Below are positions 43,432-51,712 of a stretch of 64,000 nucleotides of DNA, piece after piece. Within the stretch, counting starts at the first letter, position 1, and the number at the start of each line of letters is the position of its first letter. The notes under the pieces were generated by a model. That model was not told where the DNA came from. It saw only the letters and a list, made by a program, of their open reading frames with translations, and searched no databases. The stretch lies in assembly GCF_030929555.1 (NCBI RefSeq), contig NZ_JAVFVT010000005.1:1-64000 (forward strand), given 5' to 3'. The stretch comes from Paenibacillus sp. LHD-117. Lineage in GTDB: Bacteria; Bacillota; Bacilli; Paenibacillales; Paenibacillaceae. The position numbers were made by a program, and so were the translations under genes.

Positions 43432-44346
43432 TTATATGACTTTGGAGCAGACGCGTATAGCCTTCTTCAGGTTGCCGCCGCATTCCGTCAGCACCCTCTT
43501 CGCCTCGCCGGCGTTCAGCCCGGACTTGATCATCATGATCGCGAGCTTGCAATCGAGAGACGATTCCTGCAAGTATTTCTCCGCCGTCGCTTCGTCCACG
43601 CCAGTTGCCGTCTTGATGATGCGCAAGGAGCGGTCGAACAGCTTCTTGTTGCTGGCTTTGAGGTCGACCATCAGATTGTTGTACGTTTTGCCGAGCTTCA
43701 CCATCGTGCTCGTCGTCAACATGTTGAGCACCAGCTTCTGCGCCGTTCCGGCTTTCAGCCTCGTGGAGCCGGCGATGACCTCCGGTCCGACGACCGGTGC
43801 GATGCAAATGCTCGCCGCTTCTTCCAGCTTCGTGTCCTTGTTGTTCACGACGCCGATCGTAACCGCGCCGACCTCTCCGGCTCTGCGAAGCGCTTCGATG
43901 ACGAATGCCGCGCTTCCGCTTGCGGAAATGCCGATGACGGCATCCTTGTTCGTCACGCCGATGCGATCGATAAGCGCTCTGCCTTCCTCGCCATCGTCCT
44001 CGCAGCCTTCAACGGGCACCCGCAGCGCCGAATCTCCGCCGGCGATATACCCTTGAACGAGCGACGGGTCGACGCCGAACGTCGGCAAGCACTCCGAAGC
44101 GTCGAGCACGCCGAGCCTGCCCGATGTTCCCGCTCCGATGTAGAACATTCTCCCGCCGGTGGACAATGCCCGATAAAGCGCTTCCACAGCACGCGCGATC
44201 TGGGGAATTTCCGCGCCGACCGCTGCCGGCACCTTCGCGTCCTCCTGATTCATAAGCGCGAGCATCTGCTCCGTGGACATCTCATCGATCATCGCCGTTT
44301 CGGGATTAATCCCCTCCGTCGTCAAGCTTGCAAGATAGTCATTCAT
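43432..44346 (-). CDS. murQ: N-acetylmuramic acid 6-phosphate etherase
   Basis: Cleaves the lactyl ether of MurNAc-6P to give GlcNAc-6P and lactate. About 304 residues, SIS fold: MFYIGAGTSGRLGVLDASEC (with the catalytic Glu of DASEC), TFGVDPSLVQGYIAGG, GISASGSAAFVI and NMLTTSTMVKLGKTY are diagnostic. Start 44346 follows AGGGGAATC. First structural gene of the salvage block, with its own promoter and RpiR-type box at 44449-44500. Confidence 0.96.
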   Translation of the reverse strand: MNDYLASLTTEGINPETAMIDEMSTEQMLALMNQEDAKVPAAVGAEIPQIARAVEALYRALSTGGRMFYIGAGTSGRLGVLDASECLPTFGVDPSLVQGYIAGGDSALRVPVEGCEDDGEEGRALIDRIGVTNKDAVIGISASGSAAFVIEALRRAGEVGAVTIGVVNNKDTKLEEAASICIAPVVGPEVIAGSTRLKAGTAQKLVLNMLTTSTMVKLGKTYNNLMVDLKASNKKLFDRSLRIIKTATGVDEATAEKYLQESSLDCKLAIMMIKSGLNAGEAKRVLTECGGNLKKAIRVCSKVI

Positions 44347-44448
44347 CGTGATTCCCCTAACGTGATCATGTTTGGGAATGAAACGTCCCATGTGATCGAT
44401 TTCCTTCATGCTGTTCGTGTTGTTCTTGATGATGTTTAGCATAGCTCT

Positions 44449-44500
44449 ATATTAAGAATTTATTTCAGGGACGTCAATAGATTTTGAAATAAATTTTTAG
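44449..44500 (-). promoter_or_regulatory. murQ promoter with RpiR-type operator
   Basis: Minus strand TTGACG (44472-44477), 17-base spacer, TAATAT (44449-44454). TGAAATAAATTCT lies in the spacer, and the box TTTTGAAATAAATTTTTAG (plus strand 44482-44500) lies just upstream in inverted orientation. The same box, 17 of 19 bases, is at 46405-46423. Confidence 0.7.
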
Positions 44501-44743
44501 TGTGGAATAAATCATTGGCATTTTATATCACAATTTGTGCGGTTTGCACAAACACTGTCGAACCAGCAGCGGCGCGGGTTTACGGCGTTTTCGCAGGTAA
44601 GCGTATTCATGGTCCGCACGTTAAAATTTCCAGTGATTACGGTTGCAAAACGATAGACTCGTTTGAGCTTTTCGGGCTTTGGAGTAAAAAATCATTGCGA
44701 TTAAGTCTTGACGGTAGGAACAGTTAGTCGTCACCTGTCACCT

Positions 44744-44940
44744 GAAATTCCTGCAAAAGTACATTATTTACTCGCCATCCGTTACTCACAGACGAAATTC
44801 CTGCTAAAATGCATCATTTTTCTGCTGATCAGCGCCTACGCGCCCTTACGGAGCAGAAAATGATGCACATTCGCATCAACTTCCCTATCTCGCGACATTA
44901 TTGGAGAAAATTGATGTACAGTTGCATCAATTCCTCAGTC
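44744..44940. repeat. Intergenic array, two 50-bp direct pairs in opposite orientation
   Basis: GAAATTCCTGCAAAAGTACAT (44744) repeats at 44794 as GAAATTCCTGCTAAAATGCAT, spacing 50. Reverse-oriented relatives AGAAAATGATGCAC (44855) and AGAAAATTGATGTAC (44905) are again 50 apart. The two halves face each other, so a large stem is possible. Confidence 0.75.
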
Positions 44941-45033
44941 TTTGACTAGATAGACGCCTCGAACCGGTGGCCACGCAAGCTCAAATTGCCTCAACGGCGA
45001 CGCGCCTACCGAATGAAGGCTCCTCTTGTACGG

Positions 45034-45113
45034 ATTACGGCGGCGCGGCGATGTAAAGACGGTTTGGCCTACCCTGCCACGGCGATCCGCCGCAAACCGG
45101 GCTGGGCCGTAAT
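45034..45113. other. Nested inverted repeats downstream of rpiR
   Basis: ATTACGGC (45034-45041)...GCCGTAAT (45106-45113) enclose CGGTTTG (45060-45066)...CAAACCG (45093-45099), which enclose CGGCG-ATC-CGCCG. A stable fold on either strand; no gene is seen here. Confidence 0.45.
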
Positions 45114-45133
45114 TGCAGTCGCAGCAAAGAGAA

Positions 45134-45160
45134 GCACTCCGTACCTGCCGGTAGGAGTGC
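45134..45160. terminator. Hairpin after rpiR
   Basis: GCACTCC / GGAGTGC arms with inner TACC/GGTA pairing. Followed by TTCTCTTTG on the minus strand and CCTGTTTTG on the plus strand, so only a weak terminator. Confidence 0.4.
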
Positions 45161-45209
45161 CCTGTTTTGTACCTATAAAACTATTGCCGTCATTCGGCCG
45201 CAAGCCCGC

Positions 45210-46073
45210 CTACCTCCTGCGCTTGTTCGAAATAATGTTGCGGCTCTTCGACAGGTACTTCTTCACCTGCTGGTAATCGGCGCTCGCCACGCCGGCGAAC
45301 AACATGTCGATGATAGTGAGCATCGCGATGCGCGAGCCCATGGCGCCGCTTCGGATCGAAATCTCCGGCGTCGAGATGCTGAGGAGGGAGTCCGCTTTCT
45401 CAGACAGCTCGCTCTTGCTGTACTTCGTAATGGCCACGATATGCGCGCCGTTCTTCTTCGCGATGTCCAGCGAATCGAGAATCTCCACCGTATCGCCGGA
45501 ATTGGAGATGAAGATCGCAACGTCCTCCTTTGTCAGAAGGGATGCCGCCGTCAACTGGCTGTGCCCGTCGGTGAAGGCATGGCAAATTTTGTTGATGCGC
45601 GTGAACTTCTGCTCCGCGTCCTGGGCGACGAGGCCCGAAGCGCCGATGCCGAAGAACATGAGCCGCTTGCTCGTCTGAAGCGCCTTGATCGCGCGGGCGA
45701 CCGACGCCCGGTCCAGGACGCTCATCGTGTCCTCGATGGACCGCATATTGTTCCGGCCAATGTTCGCGATGATCGTCCCGAGATCGTCGCCCGGCTGAAT
45801 ATCGGTATATTGTTCGCCCGCCTCCTCGTCCATGGAACCGAGCGAGGCTGATATGCTTACGATAAAGCTGCGATAGCCGTTATAACCCATCGTCTTGCAG
45901 AAGCGCAGCACGGAAGCGTCGCTTGTTTTGCTGCCTTGCGCGAGGCTCTTGATGGACAGATGGGGTATCTCCTCTTTGTTCGCCAGAATATACTCCGCTA
46001 CGAGCCGCTCGACCGGCGTCAGGCTGTCCTTCCTGTCCCGGATCTTGATCAATACGTTATCGTTAATCGCCAT
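45210..46073 (-). CDS. RpiR-family regulator (MurR-like)
   Basis: About 287 residues. N-terminal helix-turn-helix domain (SIKSLAQGSKTSDASVLRFC) of the RpiR type, then a SIS sugar-phosphate-binding domain (RLMFFGIGASGLVAQDAEQK, AIFISNSGDTVEILDSL). It probably senses MurNAc-6P or GlcNAc-6P. It sits between the murQ block and the divergent GH4-kinase pair, both of which carry the same 19-bp box, so it likely controls both. Start ATG 46073 with GGCAGGTAAC. Confidence 0.93.
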   Translation of the reverse strand: MAINDNVLIKIRDRKDSLTPVERLVAEYILANKEEIPHLSIKSLAQGSKTSDASVLRFCKTMGYNGYRSFIVSISASLGSMDEEAGEQYTDIQPGDDLGTIIANIGRNNMRSIEDTMSVLDRASVARAIKALQTSKRLMFFGIGASGLVAQDAEQKFTRINKICHAFTDGHSQLTAASLLTKEDVAIFISNSGDTVEILDSLDIAKKNGAHIVAITKYSKSELSEKADSLLSISTPEISIRSGAMGSRIAMLTIIDMLFAGVASADYQQVKKYLSKSRNIISNKRRR

Positions 46074-46113
46074 ATGACGTTACCTGCCGTTTCGTAGGTT
46101 TTATCGACGCCAA

Positions 46114-46209
46114 GGTGAAACGGCTGGCGCCTTCTTTTGGCGGCGCAGCGCGTTTCATTCCGAGAAATATAAGCCCAGTATAGGTGAAACTTATACTTTC
46201 TTATATTTA
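46114..46209 (-). ncRNA. Two-hairpin leader element, copy 2 (rpiR leader)
   Basis: Lies between the rpiR promoter (46264-46292) and start codon (46073). AT hairpin AAATATAAG...CTTATATTT, then CTCGGAATGAAACG and a GC hairpin with CTGCGCC...GGCGCCAG inner arms closing with CGTTTC. Confidence 0.6.
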
Positions 46210-46263
46210 AAGAATGTTTTCTGGTTAGTATGGGCCGGGAGTTTCGCATTCTTATGTGGTTAA

Positions 46264-46292
46264 ATAGTATACGGATTCCTGCCAAATTACAA
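46264..46292 (-). promoter_or_regulatory. rpiR promoter
   Basis: Minus strand TTGTAA (46287-46292), 17-base spacer, TACTAT (46264-46269). Confidence 0.55.
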
Positions 46293-46404
46293 GTGTTTGC
46301 ATCGGAGATGTGGACTTTTTCACGGACGATTGTCCGGTTCCGTGCAGAGGGGCGCCGCCATCTTCTTGCCGAGCAAGCAAACGCTTCATGGAAACGCCAA
46401 TAAT

Positions 46405-46423
46405 CTAAAATATTATTTCAAAA
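46405..46423. promoter_or_regulatory. RpiR-type box upstream of the GH4 promoter
   Basis: The complement reads TTTTGAAATAATATTTTAG, matching 17 of 19 bases with the murQ box at 44482-44500. It lies about 40 bases upstream of the -35 hexamer of the GH4 gene. Confidence 0.6.
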
Positions 46424-46460
46424 TATTATTATCATTTTGATACTAAAATTGCAACTATTA

Positions 46461-46490
46461 TTGTCGCAAAAACTCACCCTATGCTATAAT
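46461..46490 (+). promoter_or_regulatory. Promoter of the GH4-kinase operon
   Basis: TTGTCG (46461-46466), 18-base spacer, TATAAT (46485-46490). Confidence 0.65.
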
Positions 46491-46510
46491 GGCCTCAAAT
46501 CGACATGTGT

Positions 46511-46556
46511 TTTCCAACGCGCTACTTCGCCAAAGGTCGGCGATAGCCGTTTCGCC
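46511..46556 (+). ncRNA. Leader element, copy 4 (GH4 leader, GC hairpin only)
   Basis: ACGCGCTACTTCGCC and GGCGATAGCCGTTTCGCC match copies 1-3 in gene orientation; inner arms CTA..CGCC / GGCG..TAG still pair. It lies between promoter and start codon. The AT hairpin is absent. Confidence 0.5.
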
Positions 46557-46583
46557 TTGATAAACGCGCAAAGGATGAGTGAC

Positions 46584-47873
46584 ATGGACAAAGGACTCAA
46601 AATCGCCATTATCGGTGCGGGCAGCACCTATACGCCCGAGCTGATGGAAGGCATCATTAAGCGCAAAAACGCGCTCCCGCTGGTCGAGCTGGCGCTGATG
46701 GACATCGACGAGCGCAAGCTCGGAATCGTGGGCGGGCTTTGCGAACGCATGGTGCAAGCCGCGGATATGAACTGCAAGGTCGTCAAGACGATGGAGCTGG
46801 ACGAGGCGCTGACCGGCGCGGACTTCGTGCTCGGACAGATTCGCGTGGGCAAGCTGCCGGCACGCGTGTTGGACGAACAAATTCCGCTCAAATACGATCT
46901 CATCGGCCAGGAGACCTGCGGCATTGGCGGCTTCTTCAAGGCGATGCGCACCATCCCCGTCATGCTGGACATCGCGAAGCGCATGGAGCAGCTGTGCCCG
47001 GACGCTTGGCTGATCAACTTCTCCAACCCGGCCGGCATCATTACGGAAGCGATTCTGAACCATACGAACGTCAAGATGCTCGGTCTCTGCAACGTTCCTT
47101 ACAATATGTACAAGAGCATTCACGAGACGATGGAGCTCCCGAACGCCGAGCTGACGTACGTCGGCCTCAACCATCTGAGCTGGATTACGGCGATCGAGCA
47201 GGACGGCAAGAACTACTTGAAGGACGCGCTGGAGATGGGCCTGAACAGCGAAACGATGAAGAACATCCCGTCGAGCGGCTTCAGCAAGGAGCTCGTCCAG
47301 CTGGTCGGCGCGATCCCGTCCTCCTATATGGAATATTACTATTTTAAGGACAAGAAATTAAAGCTGCTCAAGGAAAGCAAACAATCCCGCGGCGAAAAAT
47401 GTATGGACATCGAAGAGGAGCTGCTCGGCATTTATTCCAACGCGGAGCTGCACGAGAAGCCCGAGCTGCTGGCTTCCCGAGGCGGAGCCAATTACTCCGA
47501 AGTCGCGATCAGCCTGGTCGACGCGATCTACAACGACAAGCAAGAGGTCCATGTCGTCAATCTGCTGAACGGCGGAGCGCTTGATTTCATGGAAGCGCGA
47601 GACGCGGTCGAGGTCGCGGCCGTCATCGGCAAGGACGGCGCGAAGCCGATTCGCATCGCTGACTTCGCTAACCGCCACATCGTCGACTACATGCGGATGG
47701 TGAAAGCCTACGAGCGCGAGACCGTCGCGGCGGCCGTCGAAGGCAGCGAGGAAGCGGCGATGCGGGCGCTCATGATGAATCCGCTCGTCGTCGATTACGA
47801 CAAGGCGCTGGCCTGTTTCCGCGAGCTGAAGGAAGCGCATCGGGCTTACTTGCCTCAATTCAATAACGCGTAA
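46584..47873 (+). CDS. GH4 family NAD- and metal-dependent 6-phospho-glycosidase
   Basis: About 429 residues. GH4 enzymes hydrolyse 6-phospho-glycosides through an oxidation-elimination route using NAD+ and Mn2+. Visible motifs: KIAIIGAGSTYTPELMEGI (NAD), GQETCGIGGFFKAMRT, WLINFSNPAGIITEA, the metal Cys in LGLCNVP and His in YVGLNHLSW. It belongs to the 6-phospho-beta-glucosidase subgroup (LicH/CelF/ChbF). With the BadF kinase 16 bases downstream and an RpiR box upstream, a phosphorylated amino-sugar disaccharide is a plausible substrate. ATG 46584 follows AAAGGATG; ATG 46575 is the alternative. Confidence 0.9.
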   Translation: MDKGLKIAIIGAGSTYTPELMEGIIKRKNALPLVELALMDIDERKLGIVGGLCERMVQAADMNCKVVKTMELDEALTGADFVLGQIRVGKLPARVLDEQIPLKYDLIGQETCGIGGFFKAMRTIPVMLDIAKRMEQLCPDAWLINFSNPAGIITEAILNHTNVKMLGLCNVPYNMYKSIHETMELPNAELTYVGLNHLSWITAIEQDGKNYLKDALEMGLNSETMKNIPSSGFSKELVQLVGAIPSSYMEYYYFKDKKLKLLKESKQSRGEKCMDIEEELLGIYSNAELHEKPELLASRGGANYSEVAISLVDAIYNDKQEVHVVNLLNGGALDFMEARDAVEVAAVIGKDGAKPIRIADFANRHIVDYMRMVKAYERETVAAAVEGSEEAAMRALMMNPLVVDYDKALACFRELKEAHRAYLPQFNNA

Positions 47874-47889
47874 GGAGCTGGAACCTGCC

Positions 47890-48885
47890 ATGGGCAACTA
47901 CGTCATTGGCGTCGACGGCGGCAATAGCAAAACGGACTATTATTTATTTGATCTTGAAGGCCGACGGAAGGACCATATCCGCTCCGGCACCTGCAGCCAC
48001 GAGCAATTCCCGGAGGGCTACGCCAAAGCTTATCAGGTCATGAACGAGCAGATTACGGAGCTGCTGGCTCGGAACGGCCTGACGATGGAGGATGTCGCGG
48101 CGGGAGCGTTCGGACTCGCGGGGGCGGATATTCCTTCGCAGAAAGAGCAGCTGAACGCCGTCATCGAGCGGATCGGCTTCGCCCGCTTCGCGATGGACAA
48201 CGACTCTTTCCTCGGCATCAAAGCCGGCTCCGCCAAAGGCTACGGCATCTGCTCGATCAACGGCTCCGGCGTCTGTACCGGCGGCATCTCGCCTAGCGGG
48301 AGGCGCCTCCAGGTCGGCGGCGTCGGCAGCGAGCTCGCCGGCGATGAAGGCGGTGGCTTCTACTTGACGCGCCGCGTGCTGCGCGCGATCTACGACGGCT
48401 TCTACCGCCTCGGGCCCGAGACGAGCATGACCCCCCGCGTGATGGAACTGATCGGGGCGGCTGGCAAGGAAACGTTCATGGACCGCGCCCTGGAAGGAAT
48501 GGTCGCCCGCAGCCTGCCGTATACGGCGATCGTCACGACGCTGCTAGAAGCCGCGGAGCAAGGCGACCCGGTCGCGTCCGGCATCGTCGACCACTCCGCT
48601 CGCCAGCTGGCCTACTCCACCGTCGGCTGCATGAGCCATCTCGACTTCGACGACGGCGAGCCCGTCGACATCGTCATGGCCGGCTCCGTCTGGTCGAAGG
48701 CGGCATCGCCGGTCATGCGCGAGCGCTATAAGCTCCTCGTCGCGGAGCTGACGGGCCGCGAGTGCCGCTTCATCCTACTGCAAGAGCCGCCGGCCGCTGG
48801 CGCCGTTCTGTGGGCGCTGGAGCTGGCGCTGGGCGGTCCCGTCGGCGCGGAGCTTCGCGCGAAAGTAATCGACGCGGTAAGCTAA
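47890..48885 (+). CDS. BadF/BadG-type N-acetylhexosamine kinase, second paralogue
   Basis: About 331 residues with GVDGGNSKTDYYLFD (phosphate 1), GICSINGSGVCTGGISP (phosphate 2), and GGVGSELAGDEGGGFYLTRR, features of N-acetylglucosamine kinase relatives. It differs from the paralogue at 35903 in length and motif details, so a different sugar is likely. Cotranscribed with the GH4 gene; the kinase may act before GH4 (phosphorylating a disaccharide) or on a product. Confidence 0.88.
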   Translation: MGNYVIGVDGGNSKTDYYLFDLEGRRKDHIRSGTCSHEQFPEGYAKAYQVMNEQITELLARNGLTMEDVAAGAFGLAGADIPSQKEQLNAVIERIGFARFAMDNDSFLGIKAGSAKGYGICSINGSGVCTGGISPSGRRLQVGGVGSELAGDEGGGFYLTRRVLRAIYDGFYRLGPETSMTPRVMELIGAAGKETFMDRALEGMVARSLPYTAIVTTLLEAAEQGDPVASGIVDHSARQLAYSTVGCMSHLDFDDGEPVDIVMAGSVWSKAASPVMRERYKLLVAELTGRECRFILLQEPPAAGAVLWALELALGGPVGAELRAKVIDAVS

Positions 48886-48903
48886 TCGAACGGATCCAAC
48901 GGC

Positions 48904-48941
48904 AAAAAGGGATTGCTCCTTCGCGGAGCAGTCCCTTTTTT
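48904..48941. terminator. Bidirectional terminator between kinase and GH116 genes
   Basis: AAAAAGGGATTGCTCC / GGAGCAGTCCCTTTTT, one mismatch, short loop, T-run on each strand. Confidence 0.92.
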
Positions 48942-48971
48942 AACCGTATCAACAATATTTCGGCTTATGGC

Positions 48972-51566
48972 CTAAGCACACACGATCACTAGCGGACGCT
49001 CCGCATTTAGCGTGACCGGCTCGACGAACCGGATTTCGTCTCCCTCGGCGAAGAAAGCCGCCGCAGAGTCTCCGGATTCGATGCGGACGATCGTTTCGAT
49101 TCGCTCCTTCGGCAGGCGAACGGCCTTCAGCTCCAGCTTCCCTCCCAGCACATGAATGTCGATCCGCCCGTCTGTTTGCCCGTACGTGCCCCAGCCCATG
49201 TCGAGCGACCAAATGACGCTGAAGCTGCCGCTCTCCGTATACAAGGGTTTGAAGCCGATCATTCCTTCGACCATATCGTATTCGAATCCGCTGAAAGCCT
49301 GCAGCAAGGAGTAGCTGGCCATGGATCTGGCATAATTGCTGCCGCATTCGATCTCGTTCCACGGATTGCGTTTCTCGCCGTCGTAACGGTCGCGAATGGC
49401 TTGAACGATCGAAAGACCTTCCTCGACGAAACCCTCTTGGATCATATGCGATGCCGCCTGGTATTCGAAACCCGTCATGGTCTCCGTGTTGTAGGTGAGC
49501 GGTATAGCCGGTTTGCTTACCCCCTTCGGCCATGCGCAAATCACGAGTCCTCCCTCGTCATTCAGCGAGTAGAGCCGCCACGTATTGGCTTCATGCCGCA
49601 TGCTGGTTTTGAAATTATGCCGGTACAACGATTCCAGCGCCCTGCGCGTTTGGTTCTTATCGAATATTTCGCCTAACCCGCAAAGATTGGCGTGCCACTG
49701 GGCAACCACTTGATCGATCGCGCAGCCTTCCGCAATCTGGTATTTGATTTCGTCCCGCTCTTTGTTCCAATACGAATTCACGGCTTCGTCGCCGAACGGA
49801 TCGAGCAATAATTTATCAGATAAGGCGATGCGTTGAACGTAGTACTCTCCATTAAACAGATGCTCGTCGACCCACTGCTTGCCCTTGCGGAAAATGGTTT
49901 CGAATTCGTCCGCGGTCGACTGCTCGCCCAAAAATGCCGCCATTTCGCTCCCCGCCTTCAGGGCGGCCAAATAAAATCCGCTTAACCAGGAATTCGGGCC
50001 ATACAGCTCCATGTCCAAAGTGTGATGCTGCCTGCCCGTGAGTACGCCCGTCTTGCCCGGATCCCATTTGTCCTCGTTGCTCTCGGCCCAAGCATACGTA
50101 ATGGACTGTTTGATCGCCGGCCAGTTCGATCGAAGCCAATCCGTATCCCCGGAAATTTTCCAATCGCGGTACGCTTTGACGACCCCGCCGAACTGGCCGT
50201 CGGCGCAGGCGCGGGCATCCATTCTTTCTCGCCCGAGCGGAAGCATCAGACGGAAAGACATTCTGCCGTCGGCGCGTTTGTTGTAGGCGAAGTCCGCGTC
50301 CCGCATGCCGCGTTCCAAGCGAGGAAACAAGAACGGGAGCGCGTAGGCGTAGTTCCAAACATGCGTGCAAGAGCCTTCGCAGCAGCCGATATTCTCGATA
50401 CATCCTTCAAAGCCGTAGAATGTGCCGTCGGTTAGGCGCAAAACCGTCGGGGATTTCAGCACCGACAAGTTTGCGGACACCGCGTCCTTGACGACATCCG
50501 GCACTGTGGACGAGAACAAAGCCTCTTTGAATTTGAGCGTATCCCCGAGAAGGCGGTCCCAATGGTCGAACGCATAGTTCGCGACCGCCGCGGAATCCTC
50601 GAACAACGTCGCGTAATAATTCCGCCAGCCGTTCGGGCCTGCCGGATTTGGGTTCCAATGATTCTCCACGTTCGGGAAATGCCAGCTGATCGCGAATCGG
50701 ACCTTCTTCTTCTCGCCCGGTCCGAGCTCGACATGCGCGGCAAGCGATGCTGTATCTTTCCTGGCCATGGGGGGCTTGTCTTCGGGGTATTGCCGGTTGG
50801 TCAGCCTGCCGGGCCGCGCGAAGTCGTGCCAGAACATCTCCAGATTGTCGCACCAGCCGCCGCGATACCAGAATTCCTGGTAGCTGACCTCCTCCGCGTC
50901 TGTCGCGAGGGTCATATCGCCGAAGGACACGTGATCGTCGGCGAATTGGGCAGAGCCTAACTGAATCATGTGAATGGCTTGGCCGCGATCGCCTTCGCTG
51001 ACGCTGTATCGGTGATAGACCTTCTTCGTCGGAATCGGGTTGCCCGCGGAGAGGCAGATCATATAGGTTGTTGGCTCGTCGTTCGTATTCTCGATCTCCC
51101 ATTCGAAGAATGCCGCCGGAAGACTCGAATCGTCCTCTTGCAACGGAATGAACGGGTTGAATGCCGTCAAAGCGACGCGCCCCGGGAACGCCGGTTCTTC
51201 GAACGTCATCTCCGCTACCGGAAATTCCCCCTTGAACGCGACCTCCCGGAAGTGGGGCATGCCCGCCATCGTCTGGGATTCCGGACCAAAGCCATACCCG
51301 CTATGCAGATTGGCGCCGCGGATAGGCTCCCCCATATATGGAGCCTGCACGTCTCCGTTCAAAATCCGCGCATCAAGCAGCTTGCCATTCCGTTCCGCTT
51401 TGACGGCAAAGTGGCTAAAACCGTTGAAGCTCCTTTTGTTCGGACGGTTGAATATTTCCCAATCGACAAGCCTGCCGTTGCCCGCCAAGCCGATGCTCCC
51501 GCTTCCTATCCCTCCTAGAGGGAAGCTGATTTCTCTTGTTTTTGCGCCTTTGTATACGTTTTCCAC
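48972..51566 (-). CDS. GH116 family beta-glycosidase
   Basis: About 864 residues, cytoplasmic (no signal peptide). GH116 covers beta-glucosidases, beta-xylosidases and glucosylceramidases. N-terminal beta-sandwich domain opens EISFPLGGIGSGSIGLAGNG; the (alpha/alpha)6 catalytic domain has the likely nucleophile Glu in TLDMELYGPNSW and acid/base Asp in GCAIDQVVAQW. TMTGFEYQAASHMI is also conserved. The GTG at 51566 with AGAGG eight bases upstream is preferred; a TTG at 51602 lies in frame. Divergent from an AraC regulator that probably controls it. Adjacent to the xylanase, so xylo- or gluco-oligosaccharide is the likely substrate. Confidence 0.9.
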   Translation of the reverse strand: MENVYKGAKTREISFPLGGIGSGSIGLAGNGRLVDWEIFNRPNKRSFNGFSHFAVKAERNGKLLDARILNGDVQAPYMGEPIRGANLHSGYGFGPESQTMAGMPHFREVAFKGEFPVAEMTFEEPAFPGRVALTAFNPFIPLQEDDSSLPAAFFEWEIENTNDEPTTYMICLSAGNPIPTKKVYHRYSVSEGDRGQAIHMIQLGSAQFADDHVSFGDMTLATDAEEVSYQEFWYRGGWCDNLEMFWHDFARPGRLTNRQYPEDKPPMARKDTASLAAHVELGPGEKKKVRFAISWHFPNVENHWNPNPAGPNGWRNYYATLFEDSAAVANYAFDHWDRLLGDTLKFKEALFSSTVPDVVKDAVSANLSVLKSPTVLRLTDGTFYGFEGCIENIGCCEGSCTHVWNYAYALPFLFPRLERGMRDADFAYNKRADGRMSFRLMLPLGRERMDARACADGQFGGVVKAYRDWKISGDTDWLRSNWPAIKQSITYAWAESNEDKWDPGKTGVLTGRQHHTLDMELYGPNSWLSGFYLAALKAGSEMAAFLGEQSTADEFETIFRKGKQWVDEHLFNGEYYVQRIALSDKLLLDPFGDEAVNSYWNKERDEIKYQIAEGCAIDQVVAQWHANLCGLGEIFDKNQTRRALESLYRHNFKTSMRHEANTWRLYSLNDEGGLVICAWPKGVSKPAIPLTYNTETMTGFEYQAASHMIQEGFVEEGLSIVQAIRDRYDGEKRNPWNEIECGSNYARSMASYSLLQAFSGFEYDMVEGMIGFKPLYTESGSFSVIWSLDMGWGTYGQTDGRIDIHVLGGKLELKAVRLPKERIETIVRIESGDSAAAFFAEGDEIRFVEPVTLNAERPLVIVCA

Positions 51567-51712
51567 ACATTCAACCTCTTTCCGTTCATGGTATACTAAC
51601 AACGGATATTTTCTTAATCATAACGAATAGGCGCTCGCGCGCCTTTGTCAATAAACCGCTTTTTTTATGTAAAAAACGATTGAAATCCAACCGTGAAAGA
51701 AGTGGACATGCC

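Noticed and set aside
46113-46209. Leader elements as c-di-GMP (GEMM) riboswitches
   Set aside because: Some short strings look similar, but the conserved GEMM core motifs and tetraloop-receptor arrangement are not present.
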